Shown here: positions 32,514 to 40,753 of the stretch, in pieces
Numbering within the stretch: position 1 is the first letter of the stretch
Layout: each line of letters starts with the position of its first letter
From: JBCCFC01 sp965213595
Lineage (GTDB): Bacteria; Chloroflexota; Anaerolineae; Caldilineales; Caldilineaceae
DNA length: 64,000 nucleotides
Assembly (NCBI GenBank): GCA_965213595.1
Contig: CBDBZO010000006.1
Span: 248,001-312,000 of the forward strand
Direction: 5' to 3'
The notes under the pieces: model-generated
Database searches by the model: none
What the model saw: the letters and a program-made list of their open reading frames with translations, nothing else
What the model was told of the DNA's origin: nothing
Made by a program: the position numbers and the translations under genes

Positions 32514-34665
32514 ACTTGATTCGTATTTCGCCCAGCGTCGCCTCGACGCCCGCCGGGTTGCCCGCCTCGTCCAACACCGCGAAGGGAGCCAGGGTGTCGG
32601 CGTCGTAGACGAGCAGGCGCAGCGCGTACGTGCCCGGCGCGAGATCGGCTGGCGGCTGGAGGCGGTAGACGTTGAGCGGCGCATCTTCCAGCAACCATTC
32701 GCCGGGCAGCAGGTGACGGTCGTTGAGCAGCCGCTCATCCGCCTGGGCGATGCGGCTGTCGCGCGTGGCGTCGTCGCCGAGCGGGCCGTAGAGCGCAACG
32801 CGCGCTTTCAACGGTGGCTCAACGTCACCAGCTATTTGCCAGCGCAGCACCACCGACAGCATTCCGTCCGCCTCCGCCACCCCCGGCAGCGACGCTCCCA
32901 CCGTCTCAATTAGCGGCGCGATGCCGGTCTCATCCTCGCGGGCAAAAGTTATTTTGAGCGGCTTATCTGCCGCCAGCGAAAATTCATTTGGCGGCGACAA
33001 ATCCCAGCGCGTAACGCGGTAGCCACGAAAAAGCGCTTCATCCGCCAGCGTGCCCGCTTGGCTCAGCAGGAAGGGCACGGCGCTGCGCGGGTCGGTGTCG
33101 CTCTCGAACCACTGCACCCAAAAGACGCGCTCGGCCTCGCCCGCCCACTCGGTTAGCCGCTCGTCCAGCGTGTTAATGTCGACGAAGAGATAGCGGGCGG
33201 GCGCTGCCTCCGCGCCTGTCGGCGCAACGCTTTCATCGATAGCGTAGCGCTCATAATAAAAGCCGAACGGGTATCTCTGGTCGACGAAGAGAACGTCGCC
33301 CGGCTGCGTTTCGTTCCACAGCCACGCCACCACGCCGCTGATGTCCTCGCGCGCGGATTGCTCGCTGGTGAAGTCGGCCTGTACGGCGGGCAGCATCGGC
33401 AGCGCGACCAGCGTCATCGCCGCCGCGCCCAAGAATCCCCGAATTCGCCCAACGCTGGCCCACCCGGCAACGCCCACGCCCAGCAGCGCGTAGAGCGCGG
33501 GCGTGACAAAGCTGGCGTAGCGGACGTTGAACGCGCCGCGATCTAAAACGGCTGTGTAGTATAGAGCCAGCGCGCCGAGAAGCCAAACGAGAAGAAGGAG
33601 TAGAGCAGGGGAGCGGGAGCGCAGGCGGGCAGGGGAGGAGCTCATCGACGCTCTGCTCTCCCTTGCGCCTCCGCTCCCCCGCACCCCTGCAAAAACCAGC
33701 CCGACCGCAACAATCAGCAGCACCAACCACAGCCACGGCATCACCACATTCGACGGCAGCGCGTCGACGGCGTAGCCGCCGAGGTAGGCGCGGGCGTTTT
33801 GCGAGAGGTAAGCGGCGAGCGAAGTCGCACCGAGGTTGGGGTTGGCGTAGCCGGGGATTTGGCGCAGCGCAATCGGCGCAATCGGCGCGACGAGCAGCGC
33901 GCTGGCGAGGCCGCAGAGCAGCGGCAGCCGCAAGTGTTGCCAGATGTAATTTGCAGCCGCTGATGATTTGTCCCCTGAGCCCCGTCGAAGGGGACGAATC
34001 ACCAGCGGCCATAGCGCCCGCGCGCCCCACCACGCGTACCACGCCACGAGGACAAAGACGGCGTTGTAGTGCGTGAGGAAAGCAAGCGAGGACAAAATAA
34101 CAAACAGGCCGACAGGTACGAAAAGAGGTCGTCGCCCCGACCTATCACTGACCACTGACAACAGCGCCACCGCCGCCGCCGTCAGCAGGGCAAAGCCGAC
34201 GGTGTACATGCGGGCCTCCTGGCTTTCGGCGAGCCAGAAGGGGGAGAGCGCGCCGAAAGCCATGGCGGCGAGAGGGGCCAGCGGCTGCGCAGTCAACCGC
34301 CGCACGAGCGGAACCAGCAGGGCAACGGCCAGCACGCCGGCGAAAACGCTGAGAAAGCGCGCGAGAAAGGCGATTTGCTCCGGCGCATCGATATGGGGCG
34401 AGCCGCAAAGTCGCCCCCACCCATGCAGCAGCCAGAAGTAGAGCGGCGGGTGAATATCCAGCTCCGGCGCGGTGGGAATTTGCCAGAAGGGGCGCAGCGA
34501 CACGTCGATGTTGCGCGCTTCGTCCCACCAGATGTCCTGGAGCGCGAGATCGTGGAGGCGGAGGGCAAAGGCGACGAGCAGAATCGCCAGTAGGCCAAGC
34601 CGATATCTCCTTAACAACTCACAGTCCCCGCGCCGTTTCGTCGACCAGGAAGTCGACCACGTCAT
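32512..34665 (-). CDS. GT-C family (GT39-like) glycosyltransferase
   Basis: A 717-residue membrane protein. The first external loop has DIWWDEARNIDV with D48/E49, the acidic motif of GT-C enzymes, followed by HPPLYFWLLHGW. Around ten helices occupy the first 430 residues; a soluble C-terminal domain of about 270 residues follows. It would use a polyprenyl-phosphate sugar to glycosylate lipid, polymer or protein. Hydrophilic loops at about residues 222-232 and 325-352 are encoded by hairpin repeats (33970-33998 and 33605-33690). The start ATG overlaps the YbdK gene by 47 nt on the same strand; a non-ATG start further in is possible. The C-terminus ends at the hairpin above. Confidence 0.85.
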   Translation of the reverse strand: MTWSTSWSTKRRGDCELLRRYRLGLLAILLVAFALRLHDLALQDIWWDEARNIDVSLRPFWQIPTAPELDIHPPLYFWLLHGWGRLCGSPHIDAPEQIAFLARFLSVFAGVLAVALLVPLVRRLTAQPLAPLAAMAFGALSPFWLAESQEARMYTVGFALLTAAAVALLSVVSDRSGRRPLFVPVGLFVILSSLAFLTHYNAVFVLVAWYAWWGARALWPLVIRPLRRGSGDKSSAAANYIWQHLRLPLLCGLASALLVAPIAPIALRQIPGYANPNLGATSLAAYLSQNARAYLGGYAVDALPSNVVMPWLWLVLLIVAVGLVFAGVRGSGGARESRASMSSSPARLRSRSPALLLLLVWLLGALALYYTAVLDRGAFNVRYASFVTPALYALLGVGVAGWASVGRIRGFLGAAAMTLVALPMLPAVQADFTSEQSAREDISGVVAWLWNETQPGDVLFVDQRYPFGFYYERYAIDESVAPTGAEAAPARYLFVDINTLDERLTEWAGEAERVFWVQWFESDTDPRSAVPFLLSQAGTLADEALFRGYRVTRWDLSPPNEFSLAADKPLKITFAREDETGIAPLIETVGASLPGVAEADGMLSVVLRWQIAGDVEPPLKARVALYGPLGDDATRDSRIAQADERLLNDRHLLPGEWLLEDAPLNVYRLQPPADLAPGTYALRLLVYDADTLAPFAVLDEAGNPAGVEATLGEIRIK
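33605..33690. repeat. inverted GCAGGGG repeat inside a GT-C gene
   Basis: The arm GCAGGGGAGCGGGAGCG at 33605 pairs imperfectly with sequence ending at 33690. It keeps the reading frame and encodes an Arg/Ser-rich loop. A relative in another membrane protein lies at 58888-58925. Confidence 0.65.
33970..33998. repeat. GTCCCC...GGGGAC hairpin inside a GT-C gene
   Basis: GTCCCCTGAGCCCCGTCGAA followed by GGGGAC is a variant of a hairpin common between genes of many bacteria. Here it lies in frame and encodes RRGSGDK in a loop. Confidence 0.7.
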
Positions 34666-35767
34666 CTAAATTCCGAGCGCGCTCATAAGCCCGCCGCTGG
34701 CGATCCGCGCCCGTGCCGCGAGCCAGCGTCTCGCGCGTGAGCCCGGCGACTTCGTCCCAGTCGCCAAAATCTTCGAGTGCGGGGCGCACGTGGGCCAGCA
34801 GCGTCTCGATCAGCTCGGCGGCGGGCACGGCGCGGCCGGCTTCGACGTCGATCAGCGTATCGCCCAGGCCGTGGCGGGCGGCGCGCCAGTGGGCGGCGTG
34901 TAAGAGTTCGGGCCGCACGATGGGGTACGGATCGTGCCGCAGCACGCGCTCGAAGCTCGTGCGCACCAGGGCGCGCGTCAGCCCGGCGATCATCACCGCT
35001 TCGTCGACGGTGAGGCAGACGTCCGGCACGCGGATTTCGATGGTGTCGATATGTTCGGGCAGGCGAATGTCCCAGTAAATTTTGCTGGCATCCTCGACGC
35101 TGCCCGTATCGATCAGCGTCTGCACCAGATTGCGGTAATCCTGGGACGAATCAAAGTGGTGGGGCGGGCCGGCGGCGGGCCAGCGGCTCCACAATTCCGT
35201 GCGGTAGCTGGCGTAGCCGGTGTGGTGGCCGCGCCAGAAGGGCGAGTTGGCCGAAAGCGCCAGCAGCGGCGCCAGCCAGCGGCGCATCCGGTTGAGCACG
35301 TGGATCGGCGCGTCGCGGTTGGTGAGACCGACGTGGATGTGACAGCCGCAGATCAGCTGCTCGCGGGCAAGCTGCTGGTAGGTATCCTCAATTTCCCGGT
35401 AGCGCGGCTTCTGCGTAAAGGGCTGCTCTGCCCAATCCGCCAAGGGGTGGGTGGCCGCGGCGGCAATTGTGCAGCCGACGCTCTGCGCCGCCCCGATCAC
35501 CTCGCGGCGCGAGCGCGTCACCATCTCGCGCACGTCCGCCAGCGAGCGGCAAACGTCCGTCGCAATCTCAATCTGTGCCCGCTTGAGCTCCGGCTGCACC
35601 GTCTGCCCCAGCGCCCCGCGCGCCTCGGCCAGCACCTGCTGCCCACGCGGCACGAGCGCCCGCGTTTCCGGGTCGATGATTTGGTATTCTTCTTCGACGC
35701 CGACGGTAAAGGATTCGCCTTGCGTTTCGATGTGGGCCGAGGCGCGGGGGTCACTGGAGTGGGGCAT
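34619..35767 (-). CDS. YbdK-type carboxylate-amine ligase (glutamate-cysteine ligase family 2)
   Basis: A 382-residue GCS2-family enzyme: FTVGVEEEYQIIDPETRALVPRG at the N-terminus, then ELKRAQIEIATDV, CGCHIHVGLTNRD and SANSPFWRGHHTGYASYR. YbdK has weak glutamate-cysteine ligase activity in E. coli and its natural substrate is not settled. It follows the TetR gene by about 30 nt and overlaps the next gene, so it is within an operon-like run headed by the promoter at 37178-37213. Glutathione synthesis genes are otherwise not seen. Confidence 0.93.
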   Translation of the reverse strand: MPHSSDPRASAHIETQGESFTVGVEEEYQIIDPETRALVPRGQQVLAEARGALGQTVQPELKRAQIEIATDVCRSLADVREMVTRSRREVIGAAQSVGCTIAAAATHPLADWAEQPFTQKPRYREIEDTYQQLAREQLICGCHIHVGLTNRDAPIHVLNRMRRWLAPLLALSANSPFWRGHHTGYASYRTELWSRWPAAGPPHHFDSSQDYRNLVQTLIDTGSVEDASKIYWDIRLPEHIDTIEIRVPDVCLTVDEAVMIAGLTRALVRTSFERVLRHDPYPIVRPELLHAAHWRAARHGLGDTLIDVEAGRAVPAAELIETLLAHVRPALEDFGDWDEVAGLTRETLARGTGADRQRRAYERARNLDDVVDFLVDETARGL

Positions 35768-35797
35768 GGGTGGTGAGGGCGAAAATAGAACGGTAGA

Positions 35798-36358
35798 CTA
35801 TAGCGGCAAGCTGTCCAGGTAGGCGTCGATCAGACGCGCATAGCTCTCGTCGAGATCGAGCGGGAGGGCAAAGCCGCCGCTCGTTTCGAGCGAGACGAAG
35901 CCGTGCATGGCGCTGCGCAGGCCGCGAATGGCGTGCAGGGCCTCGTCGCCAGATAGGTGGGCGGCATCCAGCACGATCGAGAGCAATTCTATCAAACTTT
36001 GTTGCGCTTGCTGCATTTCCAGGTCCCTCGGATCGGCGGCGCGCAGCGTCAGCGGGTAGACGCCGGGGTGCGCGCGGGCAAAGTCGCGGTAGGCGCGGGC
36101 CATGGCGCACAGGGCGGCGCGCCCGCTCTGGCCAACGGCGGCCTGCTGCAAAGTGGCGTGCAGCGCAGTGACGCCCCAGAGCGCGAGGTCGCGCCGCAAG
36201 CCGTCCAGCCCGGCGACGTGGTTGTAGAGCGAGGGCACGCGCGTGCCGACGGCCTTGGCGAGCTCGGTCAGCGTGAGGCCGTCGCTCGTGCCCGCGTCGT
36301 CCACGAGTGCCGCCGCCGCTTCGACGAGGCGGGCTTTGTTGAGTCCTTGGCGAGGCAT
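35798..36358 (-). CDS. TetR family regulator with WHG C-terminal domain
   Basis: A 186-residue regulator. The helix-turn-helix lies at about 27-50 (LTELAKAVGTRVPSLYNHVAGLDGL), followed by the WHG-type C-terminal domain (FARAHPGVYPLTLRA and later LRSAMHGFVSLE). It lies downstream of the MBL gene and upstream of YbdK on the same strand. The 20-bp palindrome upstream of the MBL gene, overlapping a promoter, is its likely operator, giving autorepression of the whole run. Effector unknown. Confidence 0.92.
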   Translation of the reverse strand: MPRQGLNKARLVEAAAALVDDAGTSDGLTLTELAKAVGTRVPSLYNHVAGLDGLRRDLALWGVTALHATLQQAAVGQSGRAALCAMARAYRDFARAHPGVYPLTLRAADPRDLEMQQAQQSLIELLSIVLDAAHLSGDEALHAIRGLRSAMHGFVSLETSGGFALPLDLDESYARLIDAYLDSLPL

Positions 36359-36448
36359 GGGAATTTTCGTTGTTGGCTGCCTTGAATTTTGTGGCGGTCG
36401 TAACTGGGAATTGGTAATTGCAAAGCTTGCAATTTCGTCGCGACCAAC

Positions 36449-37150
36449 TCACTCCCGCAAATCCGCCTCCGCCTCCCGAATCGCGCTGTCCATCTCCGTC
36501 AGCGGCTGTTCAAGGACGCGCCCGTGGCCGACGGCGAGGCGGGTGGGGTTGAGGGCGCGCAGGGCCTGGGCGCTTTCGAGAGCGGTGGGCTTGTGCCAGG
36601 TGGCCCACGCCGGCAGGGGAAAGAGCCAGCGCACCTGCCCGGCGACGGCGATGCCCGCCTTGGTCTGAAAGGCATCGCCCGCGATCAGCGTGCCGTCACG
36701 TCCGTCAAAAAAGGCGACCTGCTCAGGCGTGTGGCCCGGCGCGGCGACCACGGCCAGCGAGCCGACAGCGTCGCCGGGCTGGAGCAGGCGGTGCGGCTTG
36801 GTCTTGCGCGTGACGTAGGAGCCACGCAGCTTGACGGACGGCTCGTCGGGCCGCGTCGAGACGTCGCCCGCCAGAAATTGGGCCGTGCGCTCGTGCAGGG
36901 CGACTTCGGCGTCCGGCCACTGGGCGGCCAGCTCATCGAGCGAGCCGGCGTGATCGGCGTGGGCGTGGGTGAGGAGGATGCGCGTAATGGGCAGGCCGTG
37001 CTCGCGCGCGGCGGCGCTGATGGCGTCGGCGCTGCCGGGGATGTTGGTGTCGATGAGGGTGAAGCCGTCATCTTCGCGCACGAGGAAGCAGTTCATCATG
37101 GTGAGACGGGTTAGCTTGATCAGATTGGGGCCGTGAGTAGTGGCGTTCAT
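36449..37150 (-). CDS. MBL-fold metallo-hydrolase
   Basis: A 233-residue metallo-beta-lactamase-fold hydrolase. The metal-binding motif is LLTHAHADHAGS; further ligands are the His in APGHTPEQ and the Asp in IAGDAF. It resembles B. subtilis YflN-type proteins. AAGGAG precedes the ATG. It is first in the minus-strand run controlled by the promoter/operator at 37178-37213, directly upstream of a TetR gene. The substrate cannot be inferred; thiolester or lactone hydrolysis is common in this superfamily. Confidence 0.93.
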   Translation of the reverse strand: MNATTHGPNLIKLTRLTMMNCFLVREDDGFTLIDTNIPGSADAISAAAREHGLPITRILLTHAHADHAGSLDELAAQWPDAEVALHERTAQFLAGDVSTRPDEPSVKLRGSYVTRKTKPHRLLQPGDAVGSLAVVAAPGHTPEQVAFFDGRDGTLIAGDAFQTKAGIAVAGQVRWLFPLPAWATWHKPTALESAQALRALNPTRLAVGHGRVLEQPLTEMDSAIREAEADLRE

Positions 37151-37177
37151 GTGGGTCTCCTTGTGCGAAATTATTTA

Positions 37178-37213
37178 TATTAGTATTTTAACTAATAATA
37201 TTAGCCTTGTCAA
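37178..37213 (-). promoter_or_regulatory. sigma70-type promoter overlapped by a TetR-like operator
   Basis: On the minus strand TTGACA (37208-37213) and TAAAAT (37185-37190) are exactly 17 bp apart. The palindrome TATTAGT-N6-ACTAATA (37178-37197) is centred on the -10, its 6-bp spacer being the -10 hexamer itself. It lies about 30 nt before the MBL start codon. A repressor bound there would block RNA polymerase; the adjacent TetR (35798-36358) is the obvious candidate. Confidence 0.8.
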
Positions 37214-37432
37214 GGGGCAAAATTTAGTTGGCAAAGAATAAGCATGGCGTCGCCAAAGCTACAAGGGATTAAACGTAGGGACGGTTTGCAGCCGCACGAG
37301 CCAGACCTCCCCCTTCGCTATGCTTTGAACCGAAAGGGCAGACCGTGATTGCGCAGCTACAAGCAGCGCCTACACAACCCGTCAAAACTTGCTTATCTAG
37401 GAACGTAATTCTAACGGTTGACATCCGTTCAA

Positions 37433-37459
37433 CCCGTTCTCGAAATCCGTTGACAGCCC
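37433..37459. repeat. ATCCGTTCAA-type repeat segment
   Basis: ATCCGTTCAACCCGTTCTCG and the following bases closely match the right arm of the hairpin at 55501-55615. No left arm is evident here. In the rest of the 362-nt gap (37151-37512) I see only the promoter/operator and unassigned sequence. Confidence 0.6.
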
Positions 37460-37512
37460 TCCTCACCACAACAGTTTACTCATCGACCTACTCAGAATGA
37501 TAAGTTCTAACA

Positions 37513-38340
37513 TCACAGCCCGCCCAAAATGCGCGCGATCTCGCGGCGGTACTCCAGCGTGTCCGGCAGGTTGCTGTGGCGGGCGCCGTCGATCAGGAAG
37601 AGCTCGTGCTCGGTGGGCACGATTTCGGCCAGCTGCTGGCTGAACTGGTAGGGCAGCACTTCGTCCTCCGTGCCGTGGAAGAGGTAAACGGGGCAGTCGA
37701 CCTCCAGAATCCACTGATCGGTGCGCAGGGGATATTTGAGGAGGCCGGACGGTAAAAAGGGGGCGACGCGGCGCACGATGAAATGGATGCTGAAGTAGGG
37801 CGCTTCGAGAATCAGCAGGCGCACGTCGTGCAGCGCGGCCAAGCGTGTTGCCAGGCCCGTGCCGAGCGAGCGCCCGTAGAGCACGATCTGCGAGTCCGGA
37901 AAGCGCGCCGCCACGTAGTCGTAGGCGGCGTCGGAATCGGCGAAGAGATCGGCTTCGCTGTTGAGGCGACCGCTGCTCTTGCCGTAGCCGCGGTAGTCGA
38001 TCATAAAGACGTCGACGCCCTGCTCGGTGAGGATCGCGGCCTCGTCGCCCAGCTCGCCGAGCGTGCTGCCGTTGCCGTGCAGATAGAGGACGATACCTTT
38101 GGGTTCATCAGCGTCGGCGAAGAAGTGCAGCGCGTGCAGGATGACTTGCTCCTCGCCTGCTTCAGCGGTTAGGAACACTTCTTCAAACGGTGCGGCGTAG
38201 GGGAATTCGTAGTCGGCGGGCAGCGTTTGTGGGAAGAAGATCAGCGACTCCTGGCGGAAGTAGAGGTAGGCGCTGACGGCGACGTAGAGGACGGCGACAA
38301 TGAGGGCGAGGGTAAGCAGGATTTTGTAGAAAAGATTCAT
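37513..38340 (-). CDS. membrane-anchored alpha/beta hydrolase
   Basis: A 275-residue protein with an N-terminal helix (about 5-25) and an alpha/beta hydrolase domain: oxyanion segment LYLHGNGS, nucleophile elbow GRSLG, acid D in FHGTEDEVLP and His in DGARHSNLP. This layout matches the ABHD13/ABHD17-like or BEM46-like serine hydrolases. The start at 38340 is chosen because the anchor begins there; it leaves a divergent gap of 115 nt to the glycosylase gene. The substrate is unknown. Confidence 0.9.
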   Translation of the reverse strand: MNLFYKILLTLALIVAVLYVAVSAYLYFRQESLIFFPQTLPADYEFPYAAPFEEVFLTAEAGEEQVILHALHFFADADEPKGIVLYLHGNGSTLGELGDEAAILTEQGVDVFMIDYRGYGKSSGRLNSEADLFADSDAAYDYVAARFPDSQIVLYGRSLGTGLATRLAALHDVRLLILEAPYFSIHFIVRRVAPFLPSGLLKYPLRTDQWILEVDCPVYLFHGTEDEVLPYQFSQQLAEIVPTEHELFLIDGARHSNLPDTLEYRREIARILGGL

Positions 38341-38455
38341 GGATTCTGGTAAACTAAGAGAAACTTTGGACGCGGAAGTACGCCGAGATACGCGGATTTT
38401 GCTGCGCCCCATACAATACCGTGCGCTGTTCACGCAGTCGAGAAGGAGACGTACA

Positions 38456-39118
38456 ATGCAGTTTGATTTGTTCCAGGGGAAGGCGCAGGCGTTCGATTCG
38501 CTCGCCGAGGCGCTGGCGGCGATTCACGCCTTGGAGGACGATCCGCTGATGGCCGAGGGCACGCGCATCGTGACGCACCGCGGCAACCCCAACGCGAAGC
38601 TGATGATCGTGGGCGAAGCGCCGGGCGCGCAGGAGGACCGGATCGGCAAGCCCTTTGTGGGGCCATCCGGCAAGCTGCTCGATCAAATTTTGGCGTCGGT
38701 CGATCTCGATTCGGAGCGCGATGTCTTTATCACCAACGCCGTCTTCCGCCTGCCGCGCGGCGACGACGGCGTGCGCCAGGTGCGCAAGCCCACGCTGGAG
38801 GAGATCGACTTTTACAAGCCCTATCTGCTGGAAATCATCCGCCTCGTCGACCCGCATATCGTGCTGCTAACGGGCGGCGTCTCCATGCGCGCGGTGCTCA
38901 ACGAGACAAAGCGGGGCATCACCAAGATGCGCGGCGAGTGGCATCAGCAGCTCATCGAGGGGAAGAATGGCTCGCACACGCGCTGGATCATGCCGATTTT
39001 TCACCCGGCCTACCTGCTGCGCAACGATGCGCGCACGACAGGCTCGCCCAAGGCGCTGATGTGGGAAGATATTCGGATGGTGCGGGCGAAGTATGATGAG
39101 TTGGGGTTGGGGGAGTAA
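38456..39118 (+). CDS. uracil-DNA glycosylase family 4-like protein without Fe-S cysteines
   Basis: A 220-residue protein of the uracil-DNA glycosylase superfamily: motif 1 GEAPGAQEDRIGKPFVGPSG and motif 2 HPAYLLR, plus the ITNAVF strand. Family 4 enzymes bind a 4Fe-4S cluster through four Cys; here the corresponding regions (before GNPNAKLM and after TNAVFRLP) have none, and no Cys is visible in the whole protein. AAGGAGAC lies about 8 nt before the ATG at 38456. It probably still removes uracil in base-excision repair without a cluster, but activity is unproven. Confidence 0.85.
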   Translation: MQFDLFQGKAQAFDSLAEALAAIHALEDDPLMAEGTRIVTHRGNPNAKLMIVGEAPGAQEDRIGKPFVGPSGKLLDQILASVDLDSERDVFITNAVFRLPRGDDGVRQVRKPTLEEIDFYKPYLLEIIRLVDPHIVLLTGGVSMRAVLNETKRGITKMRGEWHQQLIEGKNGSHTRWIMPIFHPAYLLRNDARTTGSPKALMWEDIRMVRAKYDELGLGE

Positions 39119-39142
39119 GCGTTACTGCTTACCGCTTGTTGC

Positions 39143-39544
39143 TTATTGAGCAGCCAGGACTTGAAGCAGCACGCCGACGACAAGCGGGATGCCGCCGAGC
39201 AGCCCCATTTCCAGCACAAACGATTCAGCGGCGTGGCGAAGGGCACGTTCCTGCTGCGCGCTTTGGCCGCGATAAACCCGTGCCGCTGAAGGGCCATACT
39301 GGGCGCGAATGGCGTTGCGCTGCTCGCGATCGCCCACCATGCTGTAAATACCAAAAGCCAGCAGCGCCACGCCTGCAATTTGTAAGCCATTGGCGTAGGC
39401 GCTCAGCGTACGCCAGCCGAGCAGCCAGCACGCCGCGGCCACGCCAACGAAGAGAAAGAGCTCGATGCGCGCGACAAGCCAAGCGGCACTCCGCGCGAAG
39501 GGTTGGGTCGATGGATTGGTGGTGGCCTGCTGAGGGGGCTGCAT
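39143..39544 (-). CDS. hypothetical membrane protein
   Basis: A 133-residue protein with two predicted helices near 25-40 and 50-70 and a third at the C-terminus (about 112-130). A charged middle segment (GDREQRNAIRAQYGPSAARVYRGQSAQQERALRHA) separates them. I recognise no family. AGGAG is 7 nt before the ATG at 39544 and too close to the ATG at 39550, so the inner start is preferred. It has no close same-strand partner; the acylphosphatase gene lies about 300 nt upstream beyond a hairpin repeat. Confidence 0.7.
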   Translation of the reverse strand: MQPPQQATTNPSTQPFARSAAWLVARIELFLFVGVAAACWLLGWRTLSAYANGLQIAGVALLAFGIYSMVGDREQRNAIRAQYGPSAARVYRGQSAQQERALRHAAESFVLEMGLLGGIPLVVGVLLQVLAAQ

Positions 39545-39673
39545 CGTCATTCTCCTTGCTCATTTGCTCGATGCCTTCAGCATAGCAAGCTCGGAAACGC
39601 TGCGCCTGTCGTCAGGCTGGCGACAGGCTGACATCTAAACAAGGGGAGCCGTCGAGTCGATTACACAGCAGAA

Positions 39674-39813
39674 AACGCAAAGGCGCAAAGGCGCAAGGAT
39701 GTTTGATTCTTAGAGGACGCTGCTGGAGCAAGCCGTTGTTTTCGGGCACTGATAGCCATTGCCCAACCAAAACGGTAGCGAGAGCTTGCTTTGCGTCTTT
39801 GCGCCTCCGCGTT
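39674..39813. repeat. imperfect inverted repeat of the AACGCAAAGGCGCAA family
   Basis: AACGCAAAGGCGCAAAGGCG on the left and TTTGCGTCTTTGCGCCTCCG on the right form an imperfect stem with a long loop. It fills the gap of about 300 nt between the acylphosphatase and the membrane-protein gene; nothing else is seen there. Confidence 0.7.
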
Positions 39814-39840
39814 AAAACTGTTTGCCTACGTTTCGACACG

Positions 39841-40113
39841 TCAATGGCGAACAGCAAAGCCCTCGAAATTCCCCGTCGGCTCCACTTCCTCCACCTCCAC
39901 CCCCTCGACGCGCGCGCTCGACGGCCCGTCGCCCAGCGCATCCAGCAGCTGGTCGAGCTGCCCATCCTCGCCTTCGACGTGCGCCTCGACCGCGCCATCG
40001 CCGCGGTTGCGCACCCAGCCCCTCACGCCCAGCGACTGCGCCGTGCGCCGCGTAAAGTCGCGGAAGCCGACGCCCTGGACGTTACCCGAAATGATCACGC
40101 GAATTGCGTTCAT
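39841..40113 (-). CDS. acylphosphatase
   Basis: A 90-residue acylphosphatase, the full length of the family. The phosphate-binding loop is GNVQGVGFRDF with the catalytic Arg in GFRDF, and the catalytic Asn is in GWVRNRGDGAVEAHVEG. It hydrolyses acyl phosphates such as carbamoyl- or 1,3-bisphosphoglycerate. GGAGAA lies 9 nt before the ATG at 40113, which rules out the longer frame upstream. It is followed by a hairpin repeat; the Mut7-C gene lies 120 nt upstream on the same strand. Confidence 0.95.
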   Translation of the reverse strand: MNAIRVIISGNVQGVGFRDFTRRTAQSLGVRGWVRNRGDGAVEAHVEGEDGQLDQLLDALGDGPSSARVEGVEVEEVEPTGNFEGFAVRH

Positions 40114-40233
40114 CTTTGCTTTCTCCGTAATTCCAGAAGGTACTGATCCACGAAGGACACGAAGCTTCACGAAGGAAGAGGGTCGATATTCTTCCCTTCG
40201 TGCTCCTCGTGCCCTTCGTTGATCGCTTCAACT

Positions 40234-40701
40234 TTACTTTTTCCTCAACTTATCGATAGATGCCTGCATTTTGTCAAAGTGCGAGCCGCGCCAATAGACG
40301 CGCCCGCAGCGTTGGCAGCGATAGAATTCGTCGTAGTGCTCGGCCGTCAGCGGCTCCAACTGGTCGACGATCTCCGCTTTATCGACCGGCTCGATCAGCC
40401 CGTTGCACGCCATGCAGCGGCGAAAGGGCGCGACCTCGCCCACCAAATCAAAGTGCGTCAAGACTTCGCGCACGCGCACGTCGATGTCGTCAGATTCAAC
40501 CAAATAGCCCGGCACCTGCCCACTGGCGACCGGTCGCCGCTGGAGAATGCCGCGATCGCGCGTGAGGATCGTCCGCCCCTCGGCCCGCGCGATCTCGACG
40601 ATTTGCGGGTCGTCATAGTCGTTCTCGTAGAGCGCGTCGAAGCCCAACATGCGCAGGCGGCGGGCCAGCTTGCCGAGGTGGACGTCGAGGATGAATTTCA
40701 T
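40234..40701 (-). CDS. Mut7-C PIN-like RNase with zinc ribbon
   Basis: A 155-residue protein. The N-terminal part is a Mut7-C PIN-like domain (MKFILDVHLGKLARRLRMLG with D6, then ILTRDRGIL). The C-terminus is a zinc ribbon with CMAC and CQRC. Mut7-C proteins are putative RNases related to the DUF5615 toxin-like family seen at 10352. No antitoxin partner is next to it; the zinc ribbon suggests a housekeeping RNA role, but the target is unknown. Confidence 0.93.
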   Translation of the reverse strand: MKFILDVHLGKLARRLRMLGFDALYENDYDDPQIVEIARAEGRTILTRDRGILQRRPVASGQVPGYLVESDDIDVRVREVLTHFDLVGEVAPFRRCMACNGLIEPVDKAEIVDQLEPLTAEHYDEFYRCQRCGRVYWRGSHFDKMQASIDKLRKK

Positions 40702-40753
40702 AAGGCAGAAGAATGGAACGCGGACCGGGCGGATTAGGCGGATGAAGACGGAT

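Noticed and set aside
37269..37469. A 66-codon minus-strand open frame upstream of the hydrolase
   Set aside because: No ribosome-binding site or recognisable protein; it overlaps the ATCCGTTCAA repeat segment.
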